Numbered from the stretch's first letter, positions 36,677 through 49,465 are shown. The stretch is DNA of 64,000 nt from Datisca glomerata (GCA_003255025.1 QANY01008839.1:124001-188000); one strand, 5' to 3'. The notes: generated from the letters alone by a model not told the origin. Made by a program: numbers and translations.

Positions 36677-36870
36677 ACTTGTAGACTATAAGATGGTTAC
36701 AAGGACATCGTGTTTCCTTCTTGTACTCTACAAGATGGGTACACGAGTCTACACGATGTCCGTGTAACCATCTTGTAGTGTACAAGATGGATACACGATA
36801 TCCGTGTAACCATCTTGTAGCATACAAGATGGATACACGATGATTGTATACTCATTTTATCCTCATCGTG
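36677..36870. repeat. 42-bp palindromic minisatellite, continuation in the first MULE
   Basis: This continues the array cut at 31375. CTTGTAGACTATAAGATGG is followed by further units (GTGTAACCATCTTGTAG, TACAAGATGGATACACGAT) with the 42-base period. It fixes the right border of the LTR-type insertion. Confidence 0.8.
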
Positions 36871-37770
36871 TACCCATCAACGTTATGTCTCTTTTTCTAT
36901 GCTCTGCGTTCTGTTTCTCTCTCTACGTTCTTTCTTAAAATTAATAAAACCACCAAAATTAGCAAAACCCACCAAAATGAAAAAAAAACTAAAATTAACA
37001 AAACCTAAAAATTTAACAAAACCCATTAAATTTAATAAAATTCATTCTCTCTCTACAGTTCATTCTCTCTCTACGGTTTCTCTCTCTCAAATCTGGGTAA
37101 AAACTAAAATTAACAAAATCCATCAAATTTCAACCAAAATTTTCATCATTTTTTTGCCAAAATTCTAAAAATAAAATTACAATTTTAACTCTCAACCCTG
37201 GTTTTAAAAAAAATGAGAAATATAAAATCATAAAGTAAATAAAGCATGAAGAAATAAAAAATGAAGAATGAGAAATGAGGGTGATGGAGATGGGTAAGGA
37301 GGTTGAGTGTTGAGTGAAGAGTGAAGAAGAAATTGGCAATTGATTAGACAGGTTGTAAAAAAGGCACTGGGGAAAAAAGAGAGAAAAAGTAAAGGGAATG
37401 TGGGTTAGGGTGGGACAAACAAGGAAAAAAACTCTAAAGGTAAGAAGAAATTATCAACTACGCTCGACCTGGAACACAAGTGTTTTTCCTAAATCTGAAG
37501 CAATAACCTTATCCAAACTGAGATCTTTTTCCAAAGGCAAGGTGGTTGGTTCGGGAAAGGAATTCGATGAATCTGAAGCAGCAGATACCATAGGAGAATC
37601 GACATAGAGCCTATCCTTTCGTACGAGTTGTTACATACTCATAGTATTGGTTGGTTTTAGAAGGAGTTCTTGCTGCTGGGTGTTTTGAACAACTTTGATT
37701 AGCGAAAATTAAGGCAGAGGTATAGTTTAATAAATTTAGTTATCCATGAGTATAGTTTAGTAAAAATTCT

Positions 37771-38857
37771 CATCTCAGGAGTCCAAAAATCATTTTTCTA
37801 TATTGGATTTTCTATCCATCGCAATTCCTAGGAGTAAATTCCATTTGGTTTAAGATAAATTCATTTACCATCCATCGTAATTCATCTGAGTGAATTCCAT
37901 TTAGTTTAAAGACGTTTTTACTTGATTCCTGTAGAAAGGGATTCTGCGAAATCTAATTTCAAATTGTCATTCTGATTGTTTACTACGATTTTAAAATCAA
38001 ATTTTAAGGAAGGCCCACAGCCTTGACTATAATTGATTCGGTTGACTACATAGAATAAGATTCCTAACAAATAGGTGGTAGTGATTACAGATTTTTTATT
38101 CATTTGTGATGGACTATGAAAAATCAATTATACCCTCAAGATAATTAATTCATGAAAATAATACTTATTTTTCTCGAAGAATATTTTAATAATGTCATAT
38201 ATTTTGATTTTGATCTTTGTTTTAATAAATACAAAATAATCATTATTATTCGAAATAATATGTTTCTGAATCTGATTTCTAACAGTTAATAAATACATAA
38301 TTTGATTTCAGATTTTAATTTCTGACAATTTTATTCTTCATCTAATTCTTAAAAAAACTTATTTTAAATTTCATCTGATTACAAATGTTAAATGTTGGTA
38401 AACACACCATAAGATAAATTCATTTACGGTCCGAAACTTTTATGCGTTACCAACCAAGCTACCTTACATTGATACTTGGAGTTTACTTTTCTCGACACTT
38501 TATTCAAGTTAAAAACGTCTGTCAAATATCAAATAACTCCCTGCCCTCAACTAAAAATAAATTGTACGACTAGAATTACATTTATTTACGGTCTTAGCAC
38601 TTATATGTGGGAAGAAGATGGAAACGCAAAACAAAGGTAGACGATTAAGATCACTTCAGAAAAATGAAAGGAACAAAACAAAACCAAAACGTTGGGAGTA
38701 AGAAGTGATGGTTATCTGAGTACTTTACTTGACATATAATGAAGCTTCCAGTAATTGAAGCTAAGAGACCTTGTTACAAATATACACCATGTTAAATTAC
38801 CATTACTAAGATCTGCATAATATGTAGTAATGAATCCTATGGGTTACTATCAAATAA
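37771..38857. other. Region between the MULE end and the BTB gene
   Basis: This AT-rich sequence includes the likely 3' untranslated and terminator region of the BTB/POZ gene (38700-38857, - strand). I see no other feature. The 69-codon frame at 37918-38127 has no recognisable content. Confidence 0.4.
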
Positions 38858-41800
38858 CTACACGAGCTGCACGACAGCGGCCACTCTCAGCGAGCCGTTC
38901 TGGAGAAGATCAACGAGCTCGTCGAATAGAATGGCCGTCCGCCATCCCCATCCCTTTGGAGCTTTTGGTAGAAGAGTGCCCGTTTGTTTGAAGCTTCCAA
39001 ACACCATCACCTCTCTCTTTGATGGACAGATCAACTAATTGTAACAAAAACAGTTGGAAAAATCAAAATCTAAGTTAACAAGAGTTTTAACAGGACAGCA
39101 GTGGAGTTTAACAGGAGTTGGCCTAATATGATACCTGATAACGGGCAGTGACTTTTTCACGCGAATCTACATACATAACCTGAAAACAGGATTTAAGAGG
39201 TAAAATGATGCGTTTTTCAGTTGATTCAATCTTAAATTACAGGATTTAAGTAGGACTAACCTTTCTATGAGAATCACTTATCTCTGCCTTCCGTCTGTGA
39301 AGGAACAATCCTGCAAAAATACATAGTAAGATATGCCAATCAGGCAACAATGAATCAGTTAGCACTGATAAGTAGACTACATAACTGTTCCTGGGATAGA
39401 TCATTCTATAGCTTAACGTATTTACCAAGAGTACGGCGTCCTTGAGGATCTTCATCACCAAAAGCCTGAACACTAACCTATACATGGGAAGAAAAGACAA
39501 TTTTCATATTCTGTAGAATGAAAATAAGAGAAGCTAACTAGTCAGAATACCTTCCACAGAGAACCCGCGTAAAAATATTCGGACGAGTGCTTGACTTGGC
39601 CATCACTAAGTCGGTGCACATACTCGAATTGCACTCTGTAAAACCATTGGAAAGTCTTAAGATTTATCTTCCTGTTCTTAATTAAAAGTTATATAAAAAA
39701 GAAAGGAACACAAACCAATAGAACATTCAATTTCAAACAGAGAACAAAACAGACAACGTGTTAGAAGCTGAAGCCTTTTTGTAAGAGATTTTTGTGCCGA
39801 TTGACCTACTTGAATCAGATTATTGGAACTAAGGATAAGTGTGGAGCAGAAATTCACTTCAAATAGCATTACCATACATCTGCAGTGTAAACAATAACAG
39901 AAGGTCCTATATTTGAATGCATGGCGCTCTAGACATGGAGAGGAAGTGACAGCAATAAATGGCACCTAATTCTTTGAATAAACTGTAGGCCAGATGAACG
40001 CTAGGAGAAAAAGTAACTAAAGAGCAACTACCAATTTTAAGAAAATAAGAATCTCAGCAGTGGCACACTGACTAACCATGTTTTCTGAATAACCTTTTAT
40101 ATGTGCATGTAATCTACTATATAATAATGCAGGACAAGAGGATAACCTACCCAAACCGAAAAGGGGGGAAGTGACTTAAAGGTGTTTTCATATCCAATGA
40201 TATAGAGGAGCTGTTTCCATTATCCCACTCAATTCCAATGGCATGCTCGGGTGACTGTGACATCTGCACTGGAATACCAGTTGTACTTGGCCCTGCCACA
40301 GAGAGTCCAGGCATTCTGCTTTGCATATCAATCTCCTGTCCTCTCTCTGTGTGCTCGCCCTGACCATTAATTACATTGGTTCCTCCTTGGCTTAGCCCAA
40401 CCAAAGCTGTCAATCCATCTCCAGATAGGTCTCCACCATGCTCGGCTCTAGCCTCTGAATCTTCATTACCAAGAGACTGCTGGCAATTTCTATTGCCCAT
40501 ACCAAAGGGCACACGGGAGAAGACAAAACGTGTTGGAGGCCATGCGCTTGCTGGAACAAATGTAGTTCCACGTCCAATTCCAGCAAGTCCCTCAACATGC
40601 CCCCTAACGTGCACTCTTACAGGTCTGAAAAGACCATTTCCTTCACCCTGAGTAGATTCAGCAACATATATGTTCCCCAAGTTGCCAGAATTGTTCTGAT
40701 CATGCTCATTTACATAATATCCTGAGGTGTTTATTCCACGTACAAATCCATATGGCTGTATGCAAGCGCATAGTACACTTGTAAGGCAGCAGTGTTTGCA
40801 CGTATCAGCGCCAATTTCTTGCACCCTCTGACTTAAAAGCATCTGCACAATGGTCATACACTTAGAGAAAAATACAAGTACATGAAAAGAAAAAAGAAAA
40901 AAATTAAGTACAAGCAACGTATTGATGTTGAACCCCAAAATATTAAGATGACCCGAGTTTTCGTGGTCACATGCTATAGAATATATTTCTAGAAAAGTCT
41001 GTTATTGCATATGATATTCCTCTACAATCCAATTTACAACACGTGCAATAGAGTTCTCCGGGCTGCTTACTATTCATAGACAATGACAAGATCAGACAAC
41101 TAATGAAAGGTGACAAACAATTCCAAAAAAGGGCTTAATGCGACTGTGTTTCTTTGCCACTGTGAAGTGATGCTGGTAAGAACGAAAACTTTGTATTACA
41201 CATTGTCATCAACTTTTCTTATGCAAGAACGTGCATACAAATAGAAATGCAAGATTTTTAGCACAAACCTGCAGCCACAAACCATCATTTACAGCTTTAC
41301 AAGGAAAGCCCAACTCCTCAAGTTGCTTTCTCACATTTAAAAGTGCTTCAAAAGACATATTGCAATACAAAAGAGAACCCCCTTCAAATATATTATCAAA
41401 TGCATCATATTCCTCCTCACCGACACCAAAATTCCCCTTCGCACAATTTTTTATCTGCCTTTTACCTACAACCCTGCCACCCCATGAAAGAGATGGCATG
41501 CCACAACCTCCCCAATCACTCGATTTAAGTCCATTGCATGAGGAGTTTCCTGAAGAGCAGTGCCTAGATTGTTCCCTAGCAAGCCAAGGATTGTCATCCA
41601 TCTGGTAGCATGAGCCTTCTTCAGATGGCCCTTCCACAGCAATCCCATTGGCCCCGTGTCCACTTACTCCAACACCTATGGGCATGTCAACATAGTTACA
41701 TGCAGTTCTCATTCGGGTTGCATCTGGATACGAGTTATTTAATGATGAAGACCCTTCCATGTTGCACATGTATCTTGGTTCCAAATTTGACTGCGTGTAT

Positions 41801-43965
41801 GCAGCTTGTTGCATCTGTTGTTTAGAATTTGAGATCCCCATTTGGGAGTTAACCCCAGAGTCTGATAGCTCAACCAGAAGACTGCGAACAGTATTACGAG
41901 CATCCAGGTCATCTTTCAAGCTTATGTTTCCTAGTTCAGATGCCAACCTTTCATTAATGCAGCTATTTGTCACATTCTTATCAGTCCTCAAAGTTTCAGA
42001 ATGAGTCTCAGAACTGGAGTCTACATTTTCAGAATTTTCCACTTTGCAATGAGCCCTTTTTGCAAGAAGAGAATACAGTGCCAATTCAAACCTTTTAATA
42101 GAGATATGAAACATGGTGTCATTAGTTTAGTATGATATCAAGCTGAAGCCATAAAACACAGATAGAGGGCCGCTACGCCCCTCACCGTTTCTCTTCGCTA
42201 GGGACCCACAGTTCATCCGAGGTCAGCAACGCATGCAAGGTTTGCGAGGAAAGTTTCGGTAGCACCTGTCCATGACAAGGAAAATCAATGCCAAACTTGA
42301 GATACTGACCACAAAACCGGAGCATAAGAGAAACAGTAATTGGGTAATAATTATCGCATGTCTTGTCAAAAACTATAAGTATTTCAGAAAGAAAAGATCG
42401 TGTCTTAGAAAAAAAGAGAAAAAATCGTATTTGAAGATAGATTTACAATAAGTGAGAAACAAGTTGGAACATATTCATAGATGATCTTTATAACACATGC
42501 ATACATGAAGTTTCAAGGTTCCTTTGTGAAGTGCCGTAAAAAGATGTCAGAGTCACATCACAGTTACAGAAAATCTATGTTGTAAGACTTCAACTTTCAC
42601 CTCTTTCAACTCCATGGAACCACTTTGACAAAGGTAACCCCAGCAAGCATTTCTAACCCGCTCTCCATGTATTCCATAATCTTGGCTCTCAGCAAATACC
42701 TGAATCACAGTTATATATGGTTCACAATGTAAAAAAATTGGAAGCAAATAATATAGAAATCCGAGGTAGACAAGCTTTCGAACCTGATATGCTAAGAAAT
42801 TTGATGTCCACAGTTCAGCTATAACGAAGTCTGTGCATATTGCACATAAATCCTGCAAAAAGTAATGGAGAAGCAAACTAAGTACACAAAGCGGAATTAT
42901 TTACTACATACAGATCCCTCAACAGCTTGAAATCCTAACTTCATTGTAGTAAAATATGGCTAACGTTGATAGTCATGATGAGGACTTGACACCTGAAGAT
43001 CAAGAAAGGAAGCAGCAGCCAGAACACGAAATGCATTATTATCAGTAAGCTTAGGTTGGTGACCGTACAGATATGCTAAAGCCATTGCAATTGCTTCCCC
43101 ATTAACATTCTTATCATCTACAAGCAAAGTCACAACCGGAGCACTGGCTTCTTTCCAAGGCCCATGAAGCATATTCCTGCCAAGCATTGTAGAAGGCGTC
43201 TGATTAATTCGAGAGGTAAAATGTAAGAACCAAATAGAATTGCATAAAATACATACATTTGACAACAAATTGTCCATTCAAACTCTTCTACTGTAGCTAA
43301 CTCTTAGGTTTGAGTTGAAGTCGCAGAAAATACTCCGTTCATAAGCCAAACACGTAAAAATACGACTACCTCTGAGTTTCTTTTAATTCTCACAAATTCA
43401 GCGAATTTGCTGCTAGTATTTACATTTTGTTAATCCAAGAAATAGTAGTATTTAGGTCAAAGTTTATTAATAGCTAGGAAACCTCTGAGCTGAAGTAGCC
43501 ATAGCCAATGTAGACAAAATAATAACTAAACTCCATTAATAGTCGAATTCCCCTAAAAGCTCATTAATTCGAAGCTTACTTTAAAAAATCGTTCCGTTTC
43601 TTCGAAATATAAAAAGCAACCCCAACAAATTGGACAATCCCAATAAAATAAGTACCAAAAAGATTCTAAATATATTACCAGAAAGCATACTTAATTCCCC
43701 AGAAAAGCAAGAAAAAGATCAAACAATTCATGCTGCAGGAATCAAATCATTCAGACCTGAAGTAAGAGCTCCGGGAGAGAATAAGGCGATGGAGGTGGTA
43801 GGTGGAGCCCATGGCGTGGACCACTATGTCAGAGAAGGCTCCCGAATTGAACCCCTCCATTTGGATGTGGTCGCAGAGTGAGGTGAGGTTACAACCCAGA
43901 GCGCGGAGCTCGGTGGTGCTCCGGTCATTATCGGAATGCTGCGAAGGAGGTATCGTCATTTTCAT
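38858..43965 (-). CDS. BTB/POZ domain protein, 854 aa, 12 exons (germ cell-less-like)
   Basis: The exons on the - strand are 43965-43757, 43176-42993, 42852-42784, 42699-42601, 42265-42186, 42091-41269, 40842-40151, 39635-39551, 39477-39426, 39310-39261, 39179-39135 and 39034-38858. All borders are GT-AG and the joined frame is open for 2565 nt. The BTB/POZ fold comes first (FSDIVVHAMGSTYHLHRLIL to ALAYLYGH and AFRVLAAASFLDLQ, about residues 35-131), then a BACK-like helical part (about 132-215). A long Ser/Asn/Gly-rich middle follows, and last a C-terminal domain (about 705-854) with HRLSDGQVKHSSEYFYAGSL and FGDEDPQGRRTLGLFLHRR, which looks MATH/TRAF-like. BTB proteins of this sort commonly act as substrate adaptors of CUL3 ubiquitin ligases; that role is inferred here. 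The MKMT start is the first in-frame ATG after an upstream stop at 44035-44037. Confidence 0.88.
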
Positions 43966-44037
43966 GAAGGAACTATAGGAGTGGGATGTAGAGTATTGGT
44001 GCTCCACAGAAATAAGGCGCAGAGTTGAGCTCACTTA

Positions 44038-44490
44038 CAGAGAAGCATGAAGATCAGAGACATTGTGGAAAAATAAAGAAGAAGAATTAAGTGAAAACTG
44101 TTGGGGGGATTTTTTTAACAAAGAAAACTGTTGGGGGGATGTGGACGTGTTTTATGGACCACGGCGCTTTCCCACCAGCCAAAGGTAAACTGTGCATGTG
44201 CCTGTGAACCTGTATAATTACAGAAATTTCACTAACACCACTTAAGTTTCATTAAACAATATTTATACCCCTGATTTAAAAATATCACTTACAAGTTTTG
44301 TTATTTTTAAGTAAGATCACTCACATCCTCTTAAATGGTGATCATCCGTTAAAGTTAAACCAAATGACACGAAATCATCTAAATACCCCCATCTTGTCTA
44401 ATTGGATACCGTCTCCCATTTTGAAAACCAAACCCTTGGTCCACCCCGTTACCCATGAATTGCTATGTTCTAATTTCAATTGTACCAAAA
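44038..44490. other. 5' flank of the BTB/POZ gene
   Basis: This is the probable promoter and leader region on the - strand. A 21-base stretch with AACTGTTGGGGGGAT occurs twice (44097-44117 and 44127-44140), a short local duplication. No TATA box is convincing. Confidence 0.4.
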
Positions 44491-44491
44491 C

Positions 44492-46090
44492 ACATGGTGA
44501 AGTGCATGATAAACTTTTTTTTAACTTTCTCACGTTTGTTTTAAGTATTTTCATTTAACATGATAAAGTTATTTAACGTGGTTAAATATCAATCTCACAT
44601 TATTTTCCTACCACTTTCCCACAAGAATCTACTTTACCAAATAACTTTTCCAATCAATTTGCTCATCTTACCAACATATCAACACATTTTCTAAAATATC
44701 TTTTATTTTCTCAAATCTGCATAAAACATCACTACTTGTTTGCATTTCTCCCCACTAGATTTTGCTTTTTTATTTTCTTCGAACTCGTTCCAGTCTCACG
44801 AAACCAAACTCATCTTGATCATGAACTTTTATATATTTTCTCATCTTGAATACTTTGAGGACATAATTAGGAATTGATATTTTAAATTGGTCAGAATTTC
44901 TGTCCTGCCTGATCTCCTCCTGAAACGTCCATCACGGAAACACATCCCGAGGTCGTCCCGTGAGATTATGATATGAACGTAAATTGAAATGATATAAAAT
45001 ATTATGTTCGAAAAATCTAAGGATACATAAACTCTTCATATATGTATAATATAAAGTTTAAATAATTAAAATTCATAATATTAAAAAAAACTTCAAAATT
45101 AGTAGTTATTCCATTTCCTAAAATGAATATTATTCATAAAATATTAATGTTTAGAAAATATTAAAACTATAAACAAAAGGGGACTATAACGGGATTATTT
45201 ATCCCGTCCAGTTTCCCACCTCGAGGACCGAGCCTGTGTCATGGAGTCGGGATCGAGACAGAATTTTCCTAAATCATTTAATTGGGAAAAAAAATTATGG
45301 AGAGTTGAGAAGAAAGATGTGTAAGTAAGAATGATTAAATTATTGATATTTATAGGTACGAGAGCAATCACTCCCGACGTAGAAGTGAGGAAATGACTTA
45401 AGTAAAATGATTAAACGCCACCGAGCACGGGCAAAATATGAGATTATATTAAGTTTTGAAATTTTATTTGACCTAAATATAACAAAAAATTTGTACCTAT
45501 ATTCCGCTCTTTTTATGTGCCGGAACCAGATATATAATAGGAAAAATTTATATGTAATAATTAATTTTGTGATATCGAAGAAATTTTAATCAAACACTAC
45601 ATGGATCAGTAATATATTTAATTAGTTGCTCGCAAAGAATCTATATATATTTTTGCTAAGTAATTTTTGAACAATTTGTCATTAAATTTATTGTACAATG
45701 TAAGGAGAAAATATATTTTACTTTTTAACGTAGTAAGAGAAAAATAATTGAATTAATTTTATTGGTGAAGTTAATTAATCTATTAGTACGTAAAGTAAAA
45801 TATATAAGATATTATGTTGGATTAGAGCCTATAAATAATTATTCACAACAATATAAAACTTGAGAAAAAAATTATAAATAAACAATAATTTTATTACTCT
45901 CATATACTTTATATAATTTTCTTAACAATTTTATTAAACTTTTTCAATAATTTTACCCAAGATTCATGCATACCAAACAAAACAAAGTAATTATACTTTT
46001 TTTAATAATTTTTTAATTTAACCATATATTATCAAATGTCATAATCTTAAAATCTTTATCTTCTAATTTTACCACTTAAACTTATTCAAT
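44492..46090 (+). repeat. Dispersed repeat, copy 2 (about 1.6 kb)
   Basis: It is collinear with 18674-20165 in the same orientation. Matching landmarks include TTTAACATGATAAAGTTATTTAAC-like (44556), ACCACTTTCCCAC, TATCTTTTATTTTCTCAAAT (44696), CCTGAAACGTCCATC (44921) and an AT-rich tail with TATATTATC. The copies are clearly diverged and contain no common open frame. It is probably a non-autonomous DNA transposon or decayed element; its ends are not exactly resolved. Confidence 0.55.
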
Positions 46091-46366
46091 ATCTTAACTT
46101 TCTCAAATTATTTAATCCGCATCCAACATCAAACTTCAAATGAACCCTTAAAGAAAACTAGTGTAAATAAATTGCTCTGTTCTAGAAGTCCCATCATGTC
46201 AGCTCTTCCACTCAACCCCACACCACTGTGCAGTCCAAAATTTCAATTACGTTATTCATATATATATCTACTACCACTCAGTACTGATCTATGTTCTTCT
46301 TCTACCTTTTCTGTTTGTTCCTTGAGAAACTAGTCCGAATTGCAAAAAAAAAGGAGGTGAAGAACT

Positions 46367-46567
46367 ATGTCTAACTATGCTTTCTTGAACGACAAGCTGT
46401 CTAAGCGAACCTCAATTTTCGGTCTACGCTTGTGGGTTGTTGTAGGTATTTCTGTTGGTGCGGCCATTGTCCTAGTTCTATTTCTCATATCCCTTTCTCA
46501 GATCCAAAATTTTCATAATCCCAGAAAATACAGAAGTTGCAGACGAAAAACGGGCATAAAAAAGTAA
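46367..46567 (+). pseudogene. 5' fragment of a receptor-like kinase gene
   Basis: The first 45 or so codons (LNDKLSKRTSIFGLRLWVVV then a GAAIVLVLFLISL membrane span) match my knowledge of the N-terminus of plant receptor-like kinases with a very short extracellular part, of the At5g18500/At2g42960 type. After LISLSQ (about 46500) the family resemblance ends and the frame runs into unrelated repeat-like sequence, closing at TAA 46565-46567. No kinase domain follows. A TATA-like stretch (46257-46267) and a leader are present, so promoter and first exon were probably copied or left behind together. Whether it is transcribed cannot be told. Confidence 0.6.
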
Positions 46568-46632
46568 AAAACGCCCACATATCAGAAATCAAACCAATAT
46601 TACATACCAAAGGAAATAACGCACGCCCACAT

Positions 46633-46730
46633 AAATTACGGACCAATATTACAGACCAAAGTAAGAGAAATCAGAAATTACAGACCAATATTACAGAGCA
46701 AAGTAAATTACGGACCAATATTACAGCTCT
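46633..46730 (+). repeat. Short tandem repeat beside the kinase fragment
   Basis: Three copies of AATTACGGACCAATATTACAG-like sequence stand close together (about 46637, 46677 and 46708) with intervening CAAAGTAA. It is a small local expansion. Confidence 0.7.
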
Positions 46731-46982
46731 GAGCTTCACCACCCGCAGCTCCGACACCACCAAGCTCAGCTCCGAGTCCTGGAGAAAGAAGCTCCGATTG
46801 TTGAAGATTATGGTGTCCTTGCTATTTTCGGTTTGGGGCTAGGGCTTGGTTGGGAGAGAGACTAAAAATATGAAAGTAATTGTATTTTACTAAAATCTAA
46901 AATGTAAAACACATCTCTACGTTTTAATAAACTATACTCTTAATTTTTAATTTTTAATTTTTTATATTTATGTACTTCGATC

Positions 46983-47105
46983 AAATTATAAAATATATGA
47001 TCCGTGATTTCTTTTATTAAATTAAATTATAAAATATATCATCCATGACTTCTTTTGTTAAATCAAATTATAAAATATATTATCCGTGACTTCTTTTATT
47101 AAATC
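46983..47105 (+). repeat. 41-bp tandem repeat, three copies
   Basis: Units beginning AAATTATAAAATATAT and ending CTTCTTTTATTAAAT recur three times head to tail with few changes, at 46983, 47024 and 47065. Confidence 0.8.
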
Positions 47106-48099
47106 TATCAGAAAGTTAACATTGTTTATCCCTATCCATGTTCACAAACTCCATTCGAAAGTTTTAGTAGACAAAAAATGGCTTCTTTCTTGTCTCTTTA
47201 TAAGTTTGGTTTCTTACCATGTAAAATTTCTACTACTATTGAAATTGAAAGCTATATATAAATTTTCGGCTAGAATGAGATTGAAAGCTTTTTATAAAAT
47301 TTCTGCTACTGCAAAAAAGAATAAAACAGTCCCTAGTCATGGAGAAATTCTGGAAACTTAATATGAAAACCTCCATTGAGAAAATTCCAGTCCCTAGTCA
47401 TGGAGAAATTTCCAGCAGCTTAAATTTCATCCAATATACATCCAAAATTCGGTAGCTTAAATTCCAAATTACATCCAAACCAATAGTAAAAAAATATTCA
47501 CAAAATAAGGTGATTAAGAAATAGTATAAACGGAATATGTAGCAATACGTACCGATAGGCGATAATTAGGCAGCAACCTAAACAAAACAAATATATAGAC
47601 GCGGGAAAATCCTGATACAGTTGAAACTGAAAACCAAAAAAGAATTCAGTGCTGAATTCAGCAGCTGAACTTTCTCCACGCGATGCTCGTCTTCGTCACT
47701 GTCATGCTGGCATCCTGAACTCTCTTTCTCTTCTATTTTCTTTTGTCAAGGACTTCTTTCCTTTACATTCAATTTCAAGTAACCTCAAAATCCCAATAAC
47801 CTTTTTTCTCATCGGTTCTCTCATTCTGTGTTGTCTTTGTAACTCACCCATTAAAAATGGTTTCTTAGAACCCGTAGAAATTAAGAAGATTAAGGATATT
47901 TCGAACATGCCCGAAGAAAATAAGGGGATTTCAAACAAACCCGAAGAAATTAAGGAGATTTCGAAGTCTTTAACCCTCAAATCTAGCAAATTTTTCAAAA
48001 ACACTAGTCCTCCATCCCTCTGTTATACTAAGAACATGGGAAACTCACCACTTATAGACAGTTGTTCTGACCAAATGAAAGTTCACACTTCAGAGATCC
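47106..48099. other. Intergenic region with an unconfirmed 155-codon open frame
   Basis: The frame 47649-48116 (+) has a hydrophobic stretch (ITFFLIGSLILCCLC) and an internal 11-residue repeat (ISNMPEENKG, ISNKPEEIKE). Its 3' end overlaps the FBD part of the F-box pseudogene on the other strand. I do not recognise it and consider it doubtful. A 22-base repeat CAGTCCCTAGTCATGGAGAAA occurs at about 47328 and 47389. Confidence 0.3.
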
Positions 48100-48104
48100 C
48101 CATG

Positions 48105-49465
48105 GGAGTACTGTAAGTTGCTGAAGAAAACTAAGCTCCTCCTCCACACTCATATCATGAGCTTGAGTACTCATCTTCTTCAAGACTTTAGCATGCTTTA
48201 AGATATATTCGGCAAATTTAATCTCACGAAGAAATCCATCAAAACTATCAAACGAAAAATAACTAAGATGTAAAGGCTACAAATTATAGACATGATCATC
48301 ATTAGTCATGTCATCGTTGTCAAAATAAGCCCCCGTGCACTGATAGACAGCAAACACACAAGAGTTTCTAAGCCGTTCTTCATGAACAACAAAGGTATAT
48401 TTGGTTAAATGTGGATCGAGAAGTCATTTTTTTAATGGTCCAGATCAAAACCGCGGAGGATCCAATATAATTGCAGAAAACCAAATCAACACTAACTGAA
48501 CAATGTTGAGAACAAGTTTATCACACTTTTTAAGCAAGATTATAAGAAACATGCCACTGGACTTTTGACAGACAGGTTCAAGCAGGTCAAATTAGAAACA
48601 TTGGAGAATCGAAGAAAATATTCTCAACGTACTGCAGAGAAAAGGCCACAAATGACATATAAAGTTGCAATTTTTAACATCTGATAATGCACTCACAAAT
48701 CTTGCCAACCTCATTACAATAATTCTCACCCGCATACACAACATCAGTGGCGGCAAATTAAGTAACATCAATATGTGCTTCAACTATGCTAGGAAGATTT
48801 TTCACTGAAATGTCTATGGATCGATATTCATGGAGAAAAAGATGCTCAAGAGCATGGGTATTTATCTCTAGCTTATACAATGAAACATCGTCAAAGGGCC
48901 AGTCACATTCAAAGTTAACGGCCAACCTTTTAAGAGTAGGCGCACACACTAACCATATCAGCATCATCAGGATCACATTCGAATCTTTCAACAATTAGGT
49001 CTTCAAGAGCAGAACAACTAGATAAGAGCCATTTAAAATCTTATTCATTACTGTGAAGTACTAGTCTGAGCTACAAAACCTTAAGGTTTGGAAGAATCGA
49101 AGATGCACACTGGAATAGCCATGTCTAGTTCTATGCTTAATTTCAAAACCACCAAGGATTTTGTTGTGAAAAGGCTAGAGGGTAGTTCTATTGGGGAAGG
49201 ATACTCCAGATTGCAATTGGTTATATCAATCTCTTTGACACTGTATGTGTATGCAATATACACCCATGCGTCTAATGTTGTAGACAAAATGGGTATACTC
49301 TCTACGAAGAAAGTTATTTTCTGGAAAATCCCACCCGTCAAATTGAAGAACGGGAACCCATTGCTAGAGTGATCGCCACCTGCTCGACAAAATACTAGTC
49401 GCAACGGATTGGGATGAATGATAGTATGAAGCAAAGCGGTGCGTCTGGAAGACAATTAATTATGT
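48105..49465 (-). pseudogene. F-box/LRR/FBD gene, broken
   Basis: Reading down the - strand, an F-box start (INCLPDAPLCFILSFIPIR, from about 49462) is followed by a frameshift near 49400. The F-box continues in another frame (TSILSSRWRSL) but there meets TAG at 49366-49364 where a Trp codon is expected (family pattern RW.SLW). Next come a TYSVKEIDI / SLVVLKLSIELD leucine-rich part (to 49085), a stretch with CAPTLKRLAVNFECDW and ALEHLFLHEYRSIDIS (48994-48758), and an FBD C-terminus (FAEYILKHAKVLKKM, about 48230-48180). F-box proteins select targets for SCF ubiquitin ligases, and the FBD subgroup is large and fast-evolving in plants. With at least one frameshift and one nonsense codon in the F-box itself, this copy is dead. 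Confidence 0.8.

Larger units (their letters stand above)
29376..37770. mobile_element. Non-autonomous Mutator-like element with nested insertions
   Basis: The left end (GGGTTTTTGCCTAAAC..., 29376) and the right end read on the other strand (from 37770) can be aligned over roughly 70 bases through CTAAACTAYACYC, AAATTTAYTAAACTATA and CCTTAATTTTYGCT-like segments, giving imperfect terminal inverted repeats. The flanks CATCTAAAG and CATCTCAGG match at seven of nine bases, as an aged 9-bp MULE target-site duplication would. No transposase of its own is seen. It carries arrays of a 42-bp palindromic repeat. Its middle is split by an LTR-type insertion (31376-36676) that contains a hAT gene. Without that insertion it would be about 3.1 kb. 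Confidence 0.6.

Noticed and set aside
40376..40651. 91-codon + strand frame opposite the BTB gene, and similar ones at 41231-42004
   Set aside because: These are antisense shadows of the large BTB exons.
43747..44034. Earlier start for the BTB protein at 44034
   Set aside because: That codon is GTG and directly follows an in-frame stop. The first ATG in frame is at 43965.
47649..48116. 155-codon frame with one hydrophobic stretch as a new gene
   Set aside because: It overlaps the antisense FBD pseudogene, has an internal short repeat and no family resemblance. It is kept only as a doubtful note in the annotation.
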